Below, one piece after another: positions 13,922 to 19,264 of a stretch of DNA of 19,264 bases. Within the stretch, counting starts at the first letter, position 1, and each line of letters opens with the position of its first letter. The DNA is taken from the NCBI GenBank assembly GCA_016839845.1, contig JAEOTL010000180.1, positions 1-19,264 on the forward strand. Reading direction: 5' to 3'. A program made the position numbers and the translations under genes. The notes under the pieces are model-generated. The model ran no database searches. It was not told the origin of the DNA and saw nothing but the letters and a program-made list of their open reading frames with translations. Source of the stretch: Promethearchaeota archaeon. Lineage in GTDB: Archaea; Asgardarchaeota; Lokiarchaeia; Sigynarchaeales; SOKP01.

Positions 13922-15415
13922 TCAAGATCGGGGGAATTTATGGTGAGTCTGCAGGAATTCTCTGTAACTATTTAACTTATCTAAAACAATTCCGGCTAAA
14001 TTAAGACTTTCAAATACTGGAACATTTCGATTTAACAGTTTAAGCTTGAACTTATACCTACTTTTATACTCCTCAAATCCTTCATTGATTTTAAGCATAA
14101 CACAATATATAGGTTTTGTAATGACACTTTTCGCTTTGGCGACGTACCTAATAAACTCTCTATTTAAGTCCATACCCTCAAAACCTATTTCCTTCATTAA
14201 ATCCTGAAACCCACCGAAACGCTCAGGATCCTTGATAAACAAAATAGAAGAAATATTAGGATCTCTTTCCAGAGCCATAATCGATCGATAATAAATATTA
14301 GGCTGAATACCAGAACCACCTAGATCCAATGGATTTGTAGCATTTGTATTTACTTCTGGCAGGAATCGTTGTAATTTGTTGATTGTTCTCTCAGTTAGAC
14401 TTGGAATAATTAAATTATGCTTTTCTAGTATATCAATCGCTTCAATTGTAGAACCACCCCCTATCCCTATCACCCCAACGTTTCGAGTATCAGGTAATCG
14501 AGTCAGATTAAAAGCTGATGCTAGTGCTGCTAATTCATTTGAGTTACTGACAACGCAACTACCTGTCTGCTTAGCCACAGCTTTCCACATCTCATTATTA
14601 CCCGCCAATCCTCCAGTGTGAGAAAGAATAGCTTTTTTGGTAGCCTCCCCGAATCCTGCTCTCCAAAGTATCACTGGTTTTCTGTTGAGATTACATTGCT
14701 TCACTATTCTCATGAAATTTCGTCCCTGGTCTATGGATCTTAAGTTTTCAATATATAATCCAATGATCTTAGTATTATTATCCTGATTAAAGTATTCCAA
14801 AAACTCTACTGGGGACAAATCTAAGGCATTTCCAACAGAGACGAATTTTGAAATATAAAGTCCGTAAGAGACAGCCAATTGGGACATGTTTTGGGCGATA
14901 CCACCTGACTGAAAAACACCACTAAAATTTCCTGATTTTCTTGATTGTTCAAACCCAAAATATAGTCCTGCTTTTGGATTATAGACCCCAAGACAATTAG
15001 GACCGATGATCCGGACATTATATTTTTGAGCTGTTTCTAAGAGTTCCTTTTCTAGGTGTTCTTTGCCAATTTCACGAAAACCGGATGCAAAAACGGTTAC
15101 AAATGGTACTCCCTTCCTACCAATTTCTTCCATTAATTGAGGACAAATGCGTGCAGGAACCGCCAAGATAATATAATCTATAGGATCACTAATTTCTAAG
15201 ATTGAACTGTAAATTCTATAGCCAAATATGTCTTTTCCTGCAAATTTGGGATTGAACAAATATATTGGTCCTTTAAAGCGATTCCTCATACATCGAAGAA
15301 AAAAGGTACCTCCTCTAAAATCTGGAGAAACCCCGATGATGCCTATTGCTCGAGGGAAAAAAAGTCTCTCAAAATCAATATTATTGATTTCTGTTGAGGT
15401 TGCCATAATTTTCAT
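13922..15415 (-). CDS. Acyl-CoA synthetase (ADP/NDP-forming), alpha-type chain
   Basis: This 497-residue protein aligns with the alpha chain of archaeal ADP-forming acyl-CoA synthetases. Residues about 16-150 form the CoA-binding Rossmann domain (P21-R-A-I-G-I-I-G-V-S; I-I-G-P-N-C-L-G at 136-143). The succinyl-CoA-ligase-like domains follow, with F168-Q-S-G-G-I and the phospho-carrying His H266 in L-S-H-T-G-G-L-A-G. Downstream of this a second ligase domain carries G-V-I-G-I-G-G-G. These enzymes form ATP from ADP while cleaving acyl-CoA, or the reverse. The ATP-grasp beta chain normally needed is not in the window, so it must be encoded elsewhere. Starts at ATG 15413-15415 or 15404-15406 both fit. 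Its leader has inverted repeats. At 497 residues it is a little longer than usual alpha chains. Confidence 0.85.
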   Translation of the reverse strand: MKIMATSTEINNIDFERLFFPRAIGIIGVSPDFRGGTFFLRCMRNRFKGPIYLFNPKFAGKDIFGYRIYSSILEISDPIDYIILAVPARICPQLMEEIGRKGVPFVTVFASGFREIGKEHLEKELLETAQKYNVRIIGPNCLGVYNPKAGLYFGFEQSRKSGNFSGVFQSGGIAQNMSQLAVSYGLYISKFVSVGNALDLSPVEFLEYFNQDNNTKIIGLYIENLRSIDQGRNFMRIVKQCNLNRKPVILWRAGFGEATKKAILSHTGGLAGNNEMWKAVAKQTGSCVVSNSNELAALASAFNLTRLPDTRNVGVIGIGGGSTIEAIDILEKHNLIIPSLTERTINKLQRFLPEVNTNATNPLDLGGSGIQPNIYYRSIMALERDPNISSILFIKDPERFGGFQDLMKEIGFEGMDLNREFIRYVAKAKSVITKPIYCVMLKINEGFEEYKSRYKFKLKLLNRNVPVFESLNLAGIVLDKLNSYREFLQTHHKFPRS

Positions 15416-15419
15416 TAAA

Positions 15420-15480
15420 CTTGATTATTTTGATTAAAGAAATATCATTTAGTATAATCAAGATTGCCTAAAATATTTTA
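15420..15480. promoter_or_regulatory. Inverted repeats in the leader of the acyl-CoA synthetase gene
   Basis: An 8-base inverted repeat, CTTGATTA (15420-15427) and TAATCAAG (15455-15462), flanks 27 bases. Next to it lies a perfect 12-base palindrome TAAAATATTTTA (15469-15480), extended imperfectly by CC/GG at its ends. Both sit in the 95-base gap where the minus-strand promoter must be, so they are candidate operators. AT-rich palindromes can also arise by chance. Confidence 0.35.
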
Positions 15481-15510
15481 AGGTAGGATGATAACGAAAG
15501 AATTATAGTT

Positions 15511-16257
15511 TTAAAATAAAAGATTAAGGATCTCTTGTGTTTTCGAAATACTGTTTACGATTAATCCATCAACTCCCAGATCAATAAGTTTTTTCGTAAT
15601 CTTCTTGGTAGTAATTGTATAACCAAATACTTTTAAACCATGGGAATGAGCATAACTTACCAAATCCTTATCTATGTTTTTATAACGAGTTAACACGTAG
15701 GGAATATCCAAATCAAGGACTTGATCTACTAATATTTTTCTTTTTTCCCATTCTGAGATAAAGAAATCATTCGACGGTACAATGGCAGCTATCTTAATTG
15801 TAGGGATCATTTTTCTGATACTGGTTAATGGGTCAATAGAAAATGAACACACTATTGTGGATTCTAGAATTTCTTCAGTTTGAATTAATTGAGCAACTTT
15901 ATCAGACGTATCTTTTGACTTTACTTCGAGTAGTAAATTAATCTTTCCTTTACAAATATTTATAACATCCCTCAGTTCAGGGATCTGTTCTCCTTCACCC
16001 ATATCTAATTGTTTCAATTCCTCTAAAGTCATTTGTTCTATAGTGGTTTTGATGCCCATTCTTCTAAGAATATCGTTACCATGAATTACAACAAGTGCCC
16101 CGTCGCTTGAACGCTGTATATCTAATTCTATATAATCTGCTTTTAATTCAATTGCTTTCTTAAATCCTTTTAGTGTGTTTTCGGGAGCCGAATCATATGC
16201 CCCTCGATGTCCAATTATAAGGGGTTTACTGCTTTTTTCTTTCACTTTCTTATCCAA
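15511..16257 (-). CDS. Glycerophosphodiester phosphodiesterase, second of tandem pair
   Basis: This 248-residue TIM-barrel enzyme hydrolyses glycerophosphodiesters to glycerol phosphate and an alcohol. Family residues are all present: H17-R18-G-A ... P-E26-N27-T at the first strand, E44-L-D46 metal ligands, the second catalytic H59 (V-V-I-H-G-N-D) and E111-V-K113. The barrel closes with G-V-D-G-L-I-V-N near the C-terminus. There is no signal peptide, so it acts in the cytosol, perhaps on lipid head-group turnover products. The start appears to be TTG (16255-16257), since no in-frame ATG precedes the first motif; an AGGG stretch lies 7 bases before it. A GTG four codons later is the alternative. 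It follows the paralogous GDPD gene with a 9-base gap, so they share a transcript. Confidence 0.88.
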   Translation of the reverse strand: MDKKVKEKSSKPLIIGHRGAYDSAPENTLKGFKKAIELKADYIELDIQRSSDGALVVIHGNDILRRMGIKTTIEQMTLEELKQLDMGEGEQIPELRDVINICKGKINLLLEVKSKDTSDKVAQLIQTEEILESTIVCSFSIDPLTSIRKMIPTIKIAAIVPSNDFFISEWEKRKILVDQVLDLDIPYVLTRYKNIDKDLVSYAHSHGLKVFGYTITTKKITKKLIDLGVDGLIVNSISKTQEILNLLF

Positions 16258-16266
16258 TTACTTTCC

Positions 16267-17001
16267 CTACTGTTGGTTCAATACTTCTTTAACTCTATAA
16301 ATTTTGTTTGTAATAATTCCATCGATCCCCATTTTTATTAATTTCCTTATTGCAGCATCAGAATTAACGGTCCATGGAAAAACTTTAAGGTTGTTCTTAT
16401 GAGCTTTATTTATAAATTTCTGTGTAACCAATACATGGAAAGGATTAATCGCGAAAAAATTGTTTTCTATAGCATCCTTTAATAATTTTTTTCGAGAAAT
16501 CCAGCTATTTAACCATCCAATTCTAGTTGGTTCCAGAGAAGCTAATTTAATTTGGGGATTAAGTTTTTTCACTCTCAACAGTACATCAAGCTTGAATGAG
16601 CTTATTATTACAGACTCTAAAATACCCTCATTTTCAATTTTTTCTACCAATTCTTCAACAAATCCTCTTGCCTTTACTTCAATATTGAGTTTAATCTTGT
16701 TTTTAGTTATTCGAATTACTTCTTCCAAAGTTGGGATCTTTTCACCATCTCCGCAATCAAGCTGTTTCAATTCTCCTAAAGTCATATTTTTAATTACTCC
16801 TAAACGTCCGGTCGTTCTAAAGGTATTGGCATCATGCATGACTACAATTATATTATCCTTAGATTTGTGAATATCAAATTCAATAAAATCAGCTTGTAAT
16901 TCTATTGCTTTTTCAAAAGCTTTTAATGTGTTTTCAGGAGCAATATTACTTGCACCCCTGTGGGCAAAAACTAATATTTTTGTGTTCTCAGAAGTACTTA
17001 T
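16267..17001 (-). CDS. Glycerophosphodiester phosphodiesterase, first of tandem pair, non-standard start
   Basis: Calling this gene from its first in-frame ATG (16837-16839) gives only 190 residues and removes half the active site. The frame is open upstream to a TAA at 17029-17031, and this extra part encodes exactly the missing family motifs: A-H-R-G-A-S-N-I-A-P-E-N-T, then I-E-F-D-I-H, ahead of the catalytic M-H-D (the ATG falls here). No ATG, GTG or TTG occurs in the extension. The best start is an ATA at 16999-17001, 6 bases behind a strong AAGGGGAG ribosome-binding site. That gives 244 residues and 16 residues before H17, matching the downstream paralogue. The shared MTL-x-ELKQLD-x-G-x-GE-x-IP segment shows the two genes are duplicates. 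Alternatives are an ATG-to-ATA mutation or sequencing error. Confidence 0.75.
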   Translation of the reverse strand: MSTSENTKILVFAHRGASNIAPENTLKAFEKAIELQADFIEFDIHKSKDNIIVVMHDANTFRTTGRLGVIKNMTLGELKQLDCGDGEKIPTLEEVIRITKNKIKLNIEVKARGFVEELVEKIENEGILESVIISSFKLDVLLRVKKLNPQIKLASLEPTRIGWLNSWISRKKLLKDAIENNFFAINPFHVLVTQKFINKAHKNNLKVFPWTVNSDAAIRKLIKMGIDGIITNKIYRVKEVLNQQ

Positions 17002-17002
17002 T

Positions 17003-17014
17003 ACAAACTCCCCT
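17003..17014 (-). promoter_or_regulatory. Ribosome-binding site deciding the ATA start of the first GDPD gene
   Basis: On the minus strand AAGGGGAG (17008-17015) is followed by TTTGTA and the ATA at 16999-17001. It is the only purine-rich G stretch in the leader and points to initiation at this otherwise unusual codon. Confidence 0.5.
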
Positions 17015-17051
17015 TTTCCTAAGTTTTCTTATTTGTGTAAATCATGGATTG

Positions 17052-17065
17052 CTTTTTTATATAAT
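17052..17065 (-). promoter_or_regulatory. TATA box of the GDPD pair
   Basis: Minus-strand TTATATAAAAAAG is one of the best TATA matches in the window. Transcription about 25 bases downstream would begin near 17033. That excludes the ATG at 17043-17045 (which opens only an 8-codon frame) and leaves a leader of about 32 bases before the ATA start. Confidence 0.5.
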
Positions 17066-17346
17066 TCAAATATTCATTTTTTGTTCAATCTCGTTTTAGA
17101 AATAGCACAAAAATTGATATTCTCTTTAGTAAAATCAAAAACTTTATATCTTTAAATTCGTCAACACTATCTTATTTCAAAATTAATAACTCAAACTGAA
17201 AATTTATTAGTATGAAAAGTTAAGACTTATATGAATTTTGTTATAATGTATCAACACATTTCATAATGGAAAGGATAAATTTATAAAGTTATAATATTTT
17301 TTATATTTCTGAAAAGTACATACTTGTTAAATTTGGCGTAGTAAAA
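17066..17346. other. Intergenic region between divergent GDPD and TFS-like genes, no gene seen
   Basis: This is the largest gene-free stretch, about 390 bases between the ATA start at 17001 and the ATG at 17391. Apart from the two promoters at its ends it is very AT-rich, and the longest ATG frames are about a dozen codons on the plus strand. No tRNA-like fold or T-loop sequence is visible. A weak repeat TCAACAC occurs at about 17160 and 17250. The size suggests extra regulatory sequence, but nothing else can be supported. Confidence 0.5.
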
Positions 17347-17363
17347 CCGAAAAGTATAAAAAT
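17347..17363 (+). promoter_or_regulatory. BRE/TATA promoter of the TFS-like gene
   Basis: CCGAAAAG (17347-17354), a good B-recognition element, is joined to TATAAAAAT (17355-17363). The start of transcription is expected about 25 bases downstream near 17382, leaving a leader of fewer than ten bases before the ATG at 17391. This is the clearest archaeal promoter in the window. Confidence 0.65.
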
Positions 17364-17390
17364 AGAAAATTTGTAAAGAAAAGATAGAAG

Positions 17391-17642
17391 ATGAGATTTT
17401 GCGAAAATTGCGGAAACATGTTAATCCCTAAGAACGGAAAACTCTTTTGTAAAGCTTGTGAAGAGGAATTTGAATTAGGTAAAGACAAAGAAAGCTATAA
17501 AATTGTAAAGAAAATTCATCACGATGAAAACGAAACTGCACCGATAATAGTAAAGGAAGGCCTCCGAGGAGAAAGAATATCTGAAGGAGACCGGCGAGCT
17601 TATGAAGATTATTTTGGGAGTTCGGAAGCTGATGGGTATTGA
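17391..17642 (+). CDS. TFS/Rpb9-like N-terminal zinc-ribbon protein (half-length)
   Basis: This 83-residue protein starts with the Rpb9/TFS-type N-terminal zinc ribbon: F3-C4-E-N-C7-G-N-M-L-I-P-K, a short loop, then F19-C20-K-A-C23. Transcription factor S and RNA polymerase subunit M proteins of archaea are about 105-115 residues and end in a second ribbon that carries the D-E transcript-cleavage motif. Here that second ribbon is absent; instead residues 30-83 are charged, with E-R-I-S-E-G-D-R-R and an acidic tail (E-A-D-G-Y). It may bind RNA polymerase through the N-ribbon without cleavage activity, or be an unrelated small zinc protein. A strong BRE/TATA promoter and a nearly leaderless start support a well-expressed gene. 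Confidence 0.7.
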   Translation: MRFCENCGNMLIPKNGKLFCKACEEEFELGKDKESYKIVKKIHHDENETAPIIVKEGLRGERISEGDRRAYEDYFGSSEADGY

Positions 17643-17658
17643 CAAAACCACTACCTAA

Positions 17659-17674
17659 GATCCAATGGAGGATC
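17659..17674. repeat. Short GATCC/GGATC inverted repeat after the TFS-like gene
   Basis: GATCC (17659-17663) and GGATC (17670-17674) flank a six-base loop, 17 bases after the stop codon. No T-run follows, so it is not a convincing terminator; it could be a small hairpin or chance. Confidence 0.3.
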
Positions 17675-17748
17675 ACTTATCCTAGTTTAATATATGACAA
17701 TCCCATTCTTTAAAGCTGTTTAAATATTTCTTATTTTAAGGTTTTAAA

Positions 17749-17764
17749 ATTGGTTAGGACCAAT
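17749..17764. repeat. ATTGGT-TAGG-ACCAAT inverted repeat upstream of the SCP2-like gene
   Basis: Perfect 6-base arms (17749-17754 and 17759-17764) around a four-base centre, 77 bases before the SCP2-like ATG. It has the size of a dimeric repressor site. It is more GC-rich than its surroundings, which lowers the chance explanation. Confidence 0.4.
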
Positions 17765-17840
17765 AGGGATATTTTTAACCTTATTATTGAGCAATTGAGA
17801 GAGATTAAAAATTTAATCATAATTTCTAATATTGATAAAG

Positions 17841-18236
17841 ATGACCGAGGAAAAGAAAAAGAGGATTCGAGGATTTGCTGGGATAGTTTCCAAGCAAGTT
17901 GAGCCTTTAAACAATAATGAAAAATTTAAAGAGAAGTTTAAAGACACCGAAGTAAAAGTTCTTTTGAATGCAAAGGACGGTAAATATGCTGCATTGTTAG
18001 TAATAGATAAAGGGAAGATATATGTTGAAGGAATGAAAAACAAACCTAAAACAAATCTTAAGAAGAAAGTTGCGGGATGGGATGGGGTGCTGCAAATGAG
18101 CACAGAATCATTTGTAAAACTGTTAGAAACTGATGAATTATCAGTTGGTAAAATAGTAGGAAAAATTCTTATCGGAAAAGTTAAAATACGAGGCATAAAG
18201 AAGGTTTTAACCCTACTTGAGCTATTCAAATTGTGA
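17841..18236 (+). CDS. SCP2-like sterol/lipid carrier domain protein
   Basis: This 131-residue protein consists of a single SCP2-type domain. After a basic N-terminus (M-T-E-E-K-K-K-R), a helix (about 25-35) leads to strands V-K-V-L-L-N-A-K-D-G-K-Y-A-A-L-L-V and G-K-I-Y-V-E-G. The late S87-T-E-S-F-V-K-L-L ... D-E-L-S-V-G-K-I-V-G-K-I-L-I-G-K-V-K-I-R-G ending is characteristic of the family, where a C-terminal helix covers the lipid tunnel. Such proteins bind fatty acyl or isoprenoid lipids in the cytosol. The frame is open to a TTG nine bases earlier, but the ATG at 17841 is preferred because the residues before it are not typical and a TTAAAAAT box lies about 30-36 bases upstream, fitting leaderless initiation. 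Confidence 0.8.
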   Translation: MTEEKKKRIRGFAGIVSKQVEPLNNNEKFKEKFKDTEVKVLLNAKDGKYAALLVIDKGKIYVEGMKNKPKTNLKKKVAGWDGVLQMSTESFVKLLETDELSVGKIVGKILIGKVKIRGIKKVLTLLELFKL

Positions 18237-18259
18237 ATAGAGTTAAAAATTCATTTATG

Positions 18260-18682
18260 TCATTTGAATATTGTGATGAGAGAAAGCATTTTTTCTTTTA
18301 AAATCTCGTAGTCTTCTTCATCTTGTAAGGAATTGATAATAACATTTTTATCATTATTCGACATTAATGGGAAGTTTTCAAGAAACTCTCTGAGATAAAT
18401 TATTTTCTTGGTAGGATTTCCCTGAATTTTTGAAATAAAGCCATTGACCATAGTTTGAAAGGTACTTGGTTGTTCTCTTTCTCCAGTATGATCATGTGTA
18501 CCTTTGGATTTTTCTATTTCCCGTAATATACTATTCTCGTTAAGAATATTTTTAATAATTTCTTGAAGAGTCTCATTTCTTGATAATATTGATAGGCTAG
18601 AGACCTGAGAATCAATCTCATTTTTTTTTTTCTCAATATCTTTAATCATACCGAGAATTTTCTCTTTTTCTCCTTCTTCCAT
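18260..18682 (-). CDS. Coiled-coil protein of unknown function
   Basis: I do not recognise this 140-residue protein. The first about 60 residues are a strongly charged, heptad-like helix (K-E-K-I-L-G-M-I-K-D-I-E-K-K-K), followed by a polar linker (K-G-T-H-D-H-T-G-E-R-E-Q-P) and a second helical region of about 65 residues rich in Leu, Ile and Asn. There is no Cys, membrane span or signal peptide. An uninterrupted run of eleven T on the plus strand (18623-18633) encodes the Lys-rich stretch and is a possible slippage site. It is divergent from the RNase III gene; the 70-base gap holds a near-symmetric AT element (about 18699-18717) that could serve both. Function unknown. Confidence 0.65.
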   Translation of the reverse strand: MEEGEKEKILGMIKDIEKKKNEIDSQVSSLSILSRNETLQEIIKNILNENSILREIEKSKGTHDHTGEREQPSTFQTMVNGFISKIQGNPTKKIIYLREFLENFPLMSNNDKNVIINSLQDEEDYEILKEKMLSLITIFK

Positions 18683-18752
18683 AATTAAGTAAGTTTTCTC
18701 TAAATTTTTAAATTTAACTGAAACTATTTCTTATTTAGAATTGCCATCGATT

Positions 18753-19264
18753 ATGTTAGACAAAATAAGAAAATTTCAAGATTTTATAGATTATAAATTT
18801 AAGAATGAGGAGCTTTTAGCTCAATCCTTAACTACACCCCGATTTGCTTATGAATCGGATGATGAACTTGAGAATTATGAATTTTTAGAAACTTTAGGAG
18901 ATGCGGTTATCAAATTAGTTTTCATCTTAGAAATATATAAAACTGGAATTAAAGATCCTGGAGAGATTACAAAATTTAAAGCTGGTTTGGAAAGTGATAC
19001 TGCTCTAAAAGAAGTTGCTAATAAAATGGGATTATATAAATTCATATTCAATGCAAAAAAAGAAGTTGTCGATGGTACGCGAATACTTGCTGATGTTTTT
19101 GAGGCAATCTGTGGGGCCTTGTTTTTGGACTCAGAATATGACATTGATCTAGTAACAAGAAAAATGATATACCCTTTTTTTGAAAATTTTGATGATACGT
19201 TAATACACACCCGTATACCTACAAAAAACGACTTATTAGAATTTTTACAAGAGAAATTCAAGAC
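18753..19264 (+). CDS. rnc: Ribonuclease III (3' end missing)
   Basis: The frame from the ATG at 18753 is open to the right edge and yields 170 residues of an RNase III endonuclease domain, which cuts double-stranded RNA. The signature is N44-Y-E-F-L-E-T-L-G-D-A-V, equal to the E-x-L-E-F-L-G-D-A-V active-site motif with the metal ligands E and D. The second motif, A-D-V-F-E-A-I-C-G-A-L-F-L-D, provides the other conserved acidic pair. The last residues (T-K-N-D-L-L-E-F-L-Q-E-K-F-K) match the linker before the dsRNA-binding domain, which would lie beyond the window. Stand-alone RNase III is typical of bacteria and eukaryotes and only patchy in archaea, so acquisition by transfer is likely. The unusual T for F in F-L-E-T-L-G-D should be noted. 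Confidence 0.85.
   Translation, partial: MLDKIRKFQDFIDYKFKNEELLAQSLTTPRFAYESDDELENYEFLETLGDAVIKLVFILEIYKTGIKDPGEITKFKAGLESDTALKEVANKMGLYKFIFNAKKEVVDGTRILADVFEAICGALFLDSEYDIDLVTRKMIYPFFENFDDTLIHTRIPTKNDLLEFLQEKFK

Noticed and set aside
17020..17045. ATG at 17043-17045 as start of the first GDPD gene
   Set aside because: It is in another frame and meets a TAG after eight codons. It also lies only about 10 bases from the TATA box, upstream of the expected transcription start.
16460..17155. Plus-strand open frames opposite the first GDPD gene
   Set aside because: They are antisense to a protein with clear catalytic motifs, have low-complexity hydrophobic content, and lack a ribosome-binding site.
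17066..17346. Possible RNA gene in the long gap
   Set aside because: The sequence is AT-rich without GC-rich stems, T-loop sequence or a stable fold that I can see by eye.
17813..18229. Minus-strand open frame of about 138 codons over the SCP2-like gene
   Set aside because: It mirrors the coding frame of a protein with a recognisable SCP2 domain; its own sequence is Ser/Phe-rich as expected for an antisense shadow.
18875..19261. Minus-strand open frame over the right edge
   Set aside because: It is antisense to RNase III, whose active-site motifs are unmistakable.
1..19264. CRISPR array, insertion sequence, integrase or attachment site
   Set aside because: No regularly spaced long repeats, transposase-like frames or terminal inverted repeats with target duplications were found on either strand.

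Overview
The window is AT-rich, gene-dense and prokaryotic. It looks archaeal: upstream regions carry TATA-box-like elements (clearest at 17347-17363), many starts lie 20-40 bases behind such a box, and the gene set includes an AbrB-PhoU phosphate regulator, a half-size TFS/Rpb9-like zinc ribbon, an ADP-forming acyl-CoA synthetase alpha chain and an SCP2-like lipid carrier. A bacterial/eukaryotic-type RNase III at the right edge is sporadic in archaea. Together with the low GC this makes an Asgard (Lokiarchaeia-like) archaeon my best guess. That assignment is inference; no rRNA or ribosomal marker is present to settle it.

Layout. 1-351: 5' part of a tandem-ACT amino-acid-sensor gene (minus, runs off the left edge). 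441-1709: MFS transporter (minus). 1827-2585: SAM methyltransferase. 2604-3014: zinc-ribbon/coiled-coil protein (minus). 3138-3950: TSUP (TauE/SafE) permease. 3970-4431: DUF2061 membrane protein (minus). 4569-4796: small unknown protein. 4839-5729: AbrB-PhoU regulator (minus), divergent from a 43-residue mini-ORF (5860-5991). 6179-8626: tight three-gene operon of UbiA-like prenyltransferase, histidine phosphatase and AmmeMemoRadiSam radical-SAM enzyme. 8648-9790: large alpha/beta hydrolase (minus, GTG start), divergent from a tandem pair of small alpha/beta hydrolases (9949-11691). 11776-13038: DHA1-type MFS exporter. 13114-13899: two-TM protein with a left-handed beta-helix acyltransferase-like end. 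13922-15415: acyl-CoA synthetase alpha chain (minus). 15511-17001: tandem pair of glycerophosphodiester phosphodiesterases (minus), the first with no ordinary start codon. 17391-17642: TFS/Rpb9-like half protein. 17841-18236: SCP2-like protein. 18260-18682: coiled-coil protein of unknown role (minus). 18753-19264: RNase III, cut by the right edge.

The common thread is lipid, acyl and membrane metabolism (UbiA, two GDPDs, SCP2, acyl-CoA synthetase, hydrolases, LbH acyltransferase-like protein) plus small-molecule transport. Only the UbiA-phosphatase-AmrS and GDPD-GDPD groups are spaced tightly enough to be confident operons. I see no tRNA, rRNA, CRISPR array, insertion sequence or phage gene. 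The points most worth following are the GDPD gene whose full catalytic reading frame lacks ATG/GTG/TTG, the UbiA-phosphatase-AmrS operon, the repeat and alternative-hairpin leader of the 380-residue hydrolase, and the PhoU/mini-ORF divergent region with three TTTATAC repeats.
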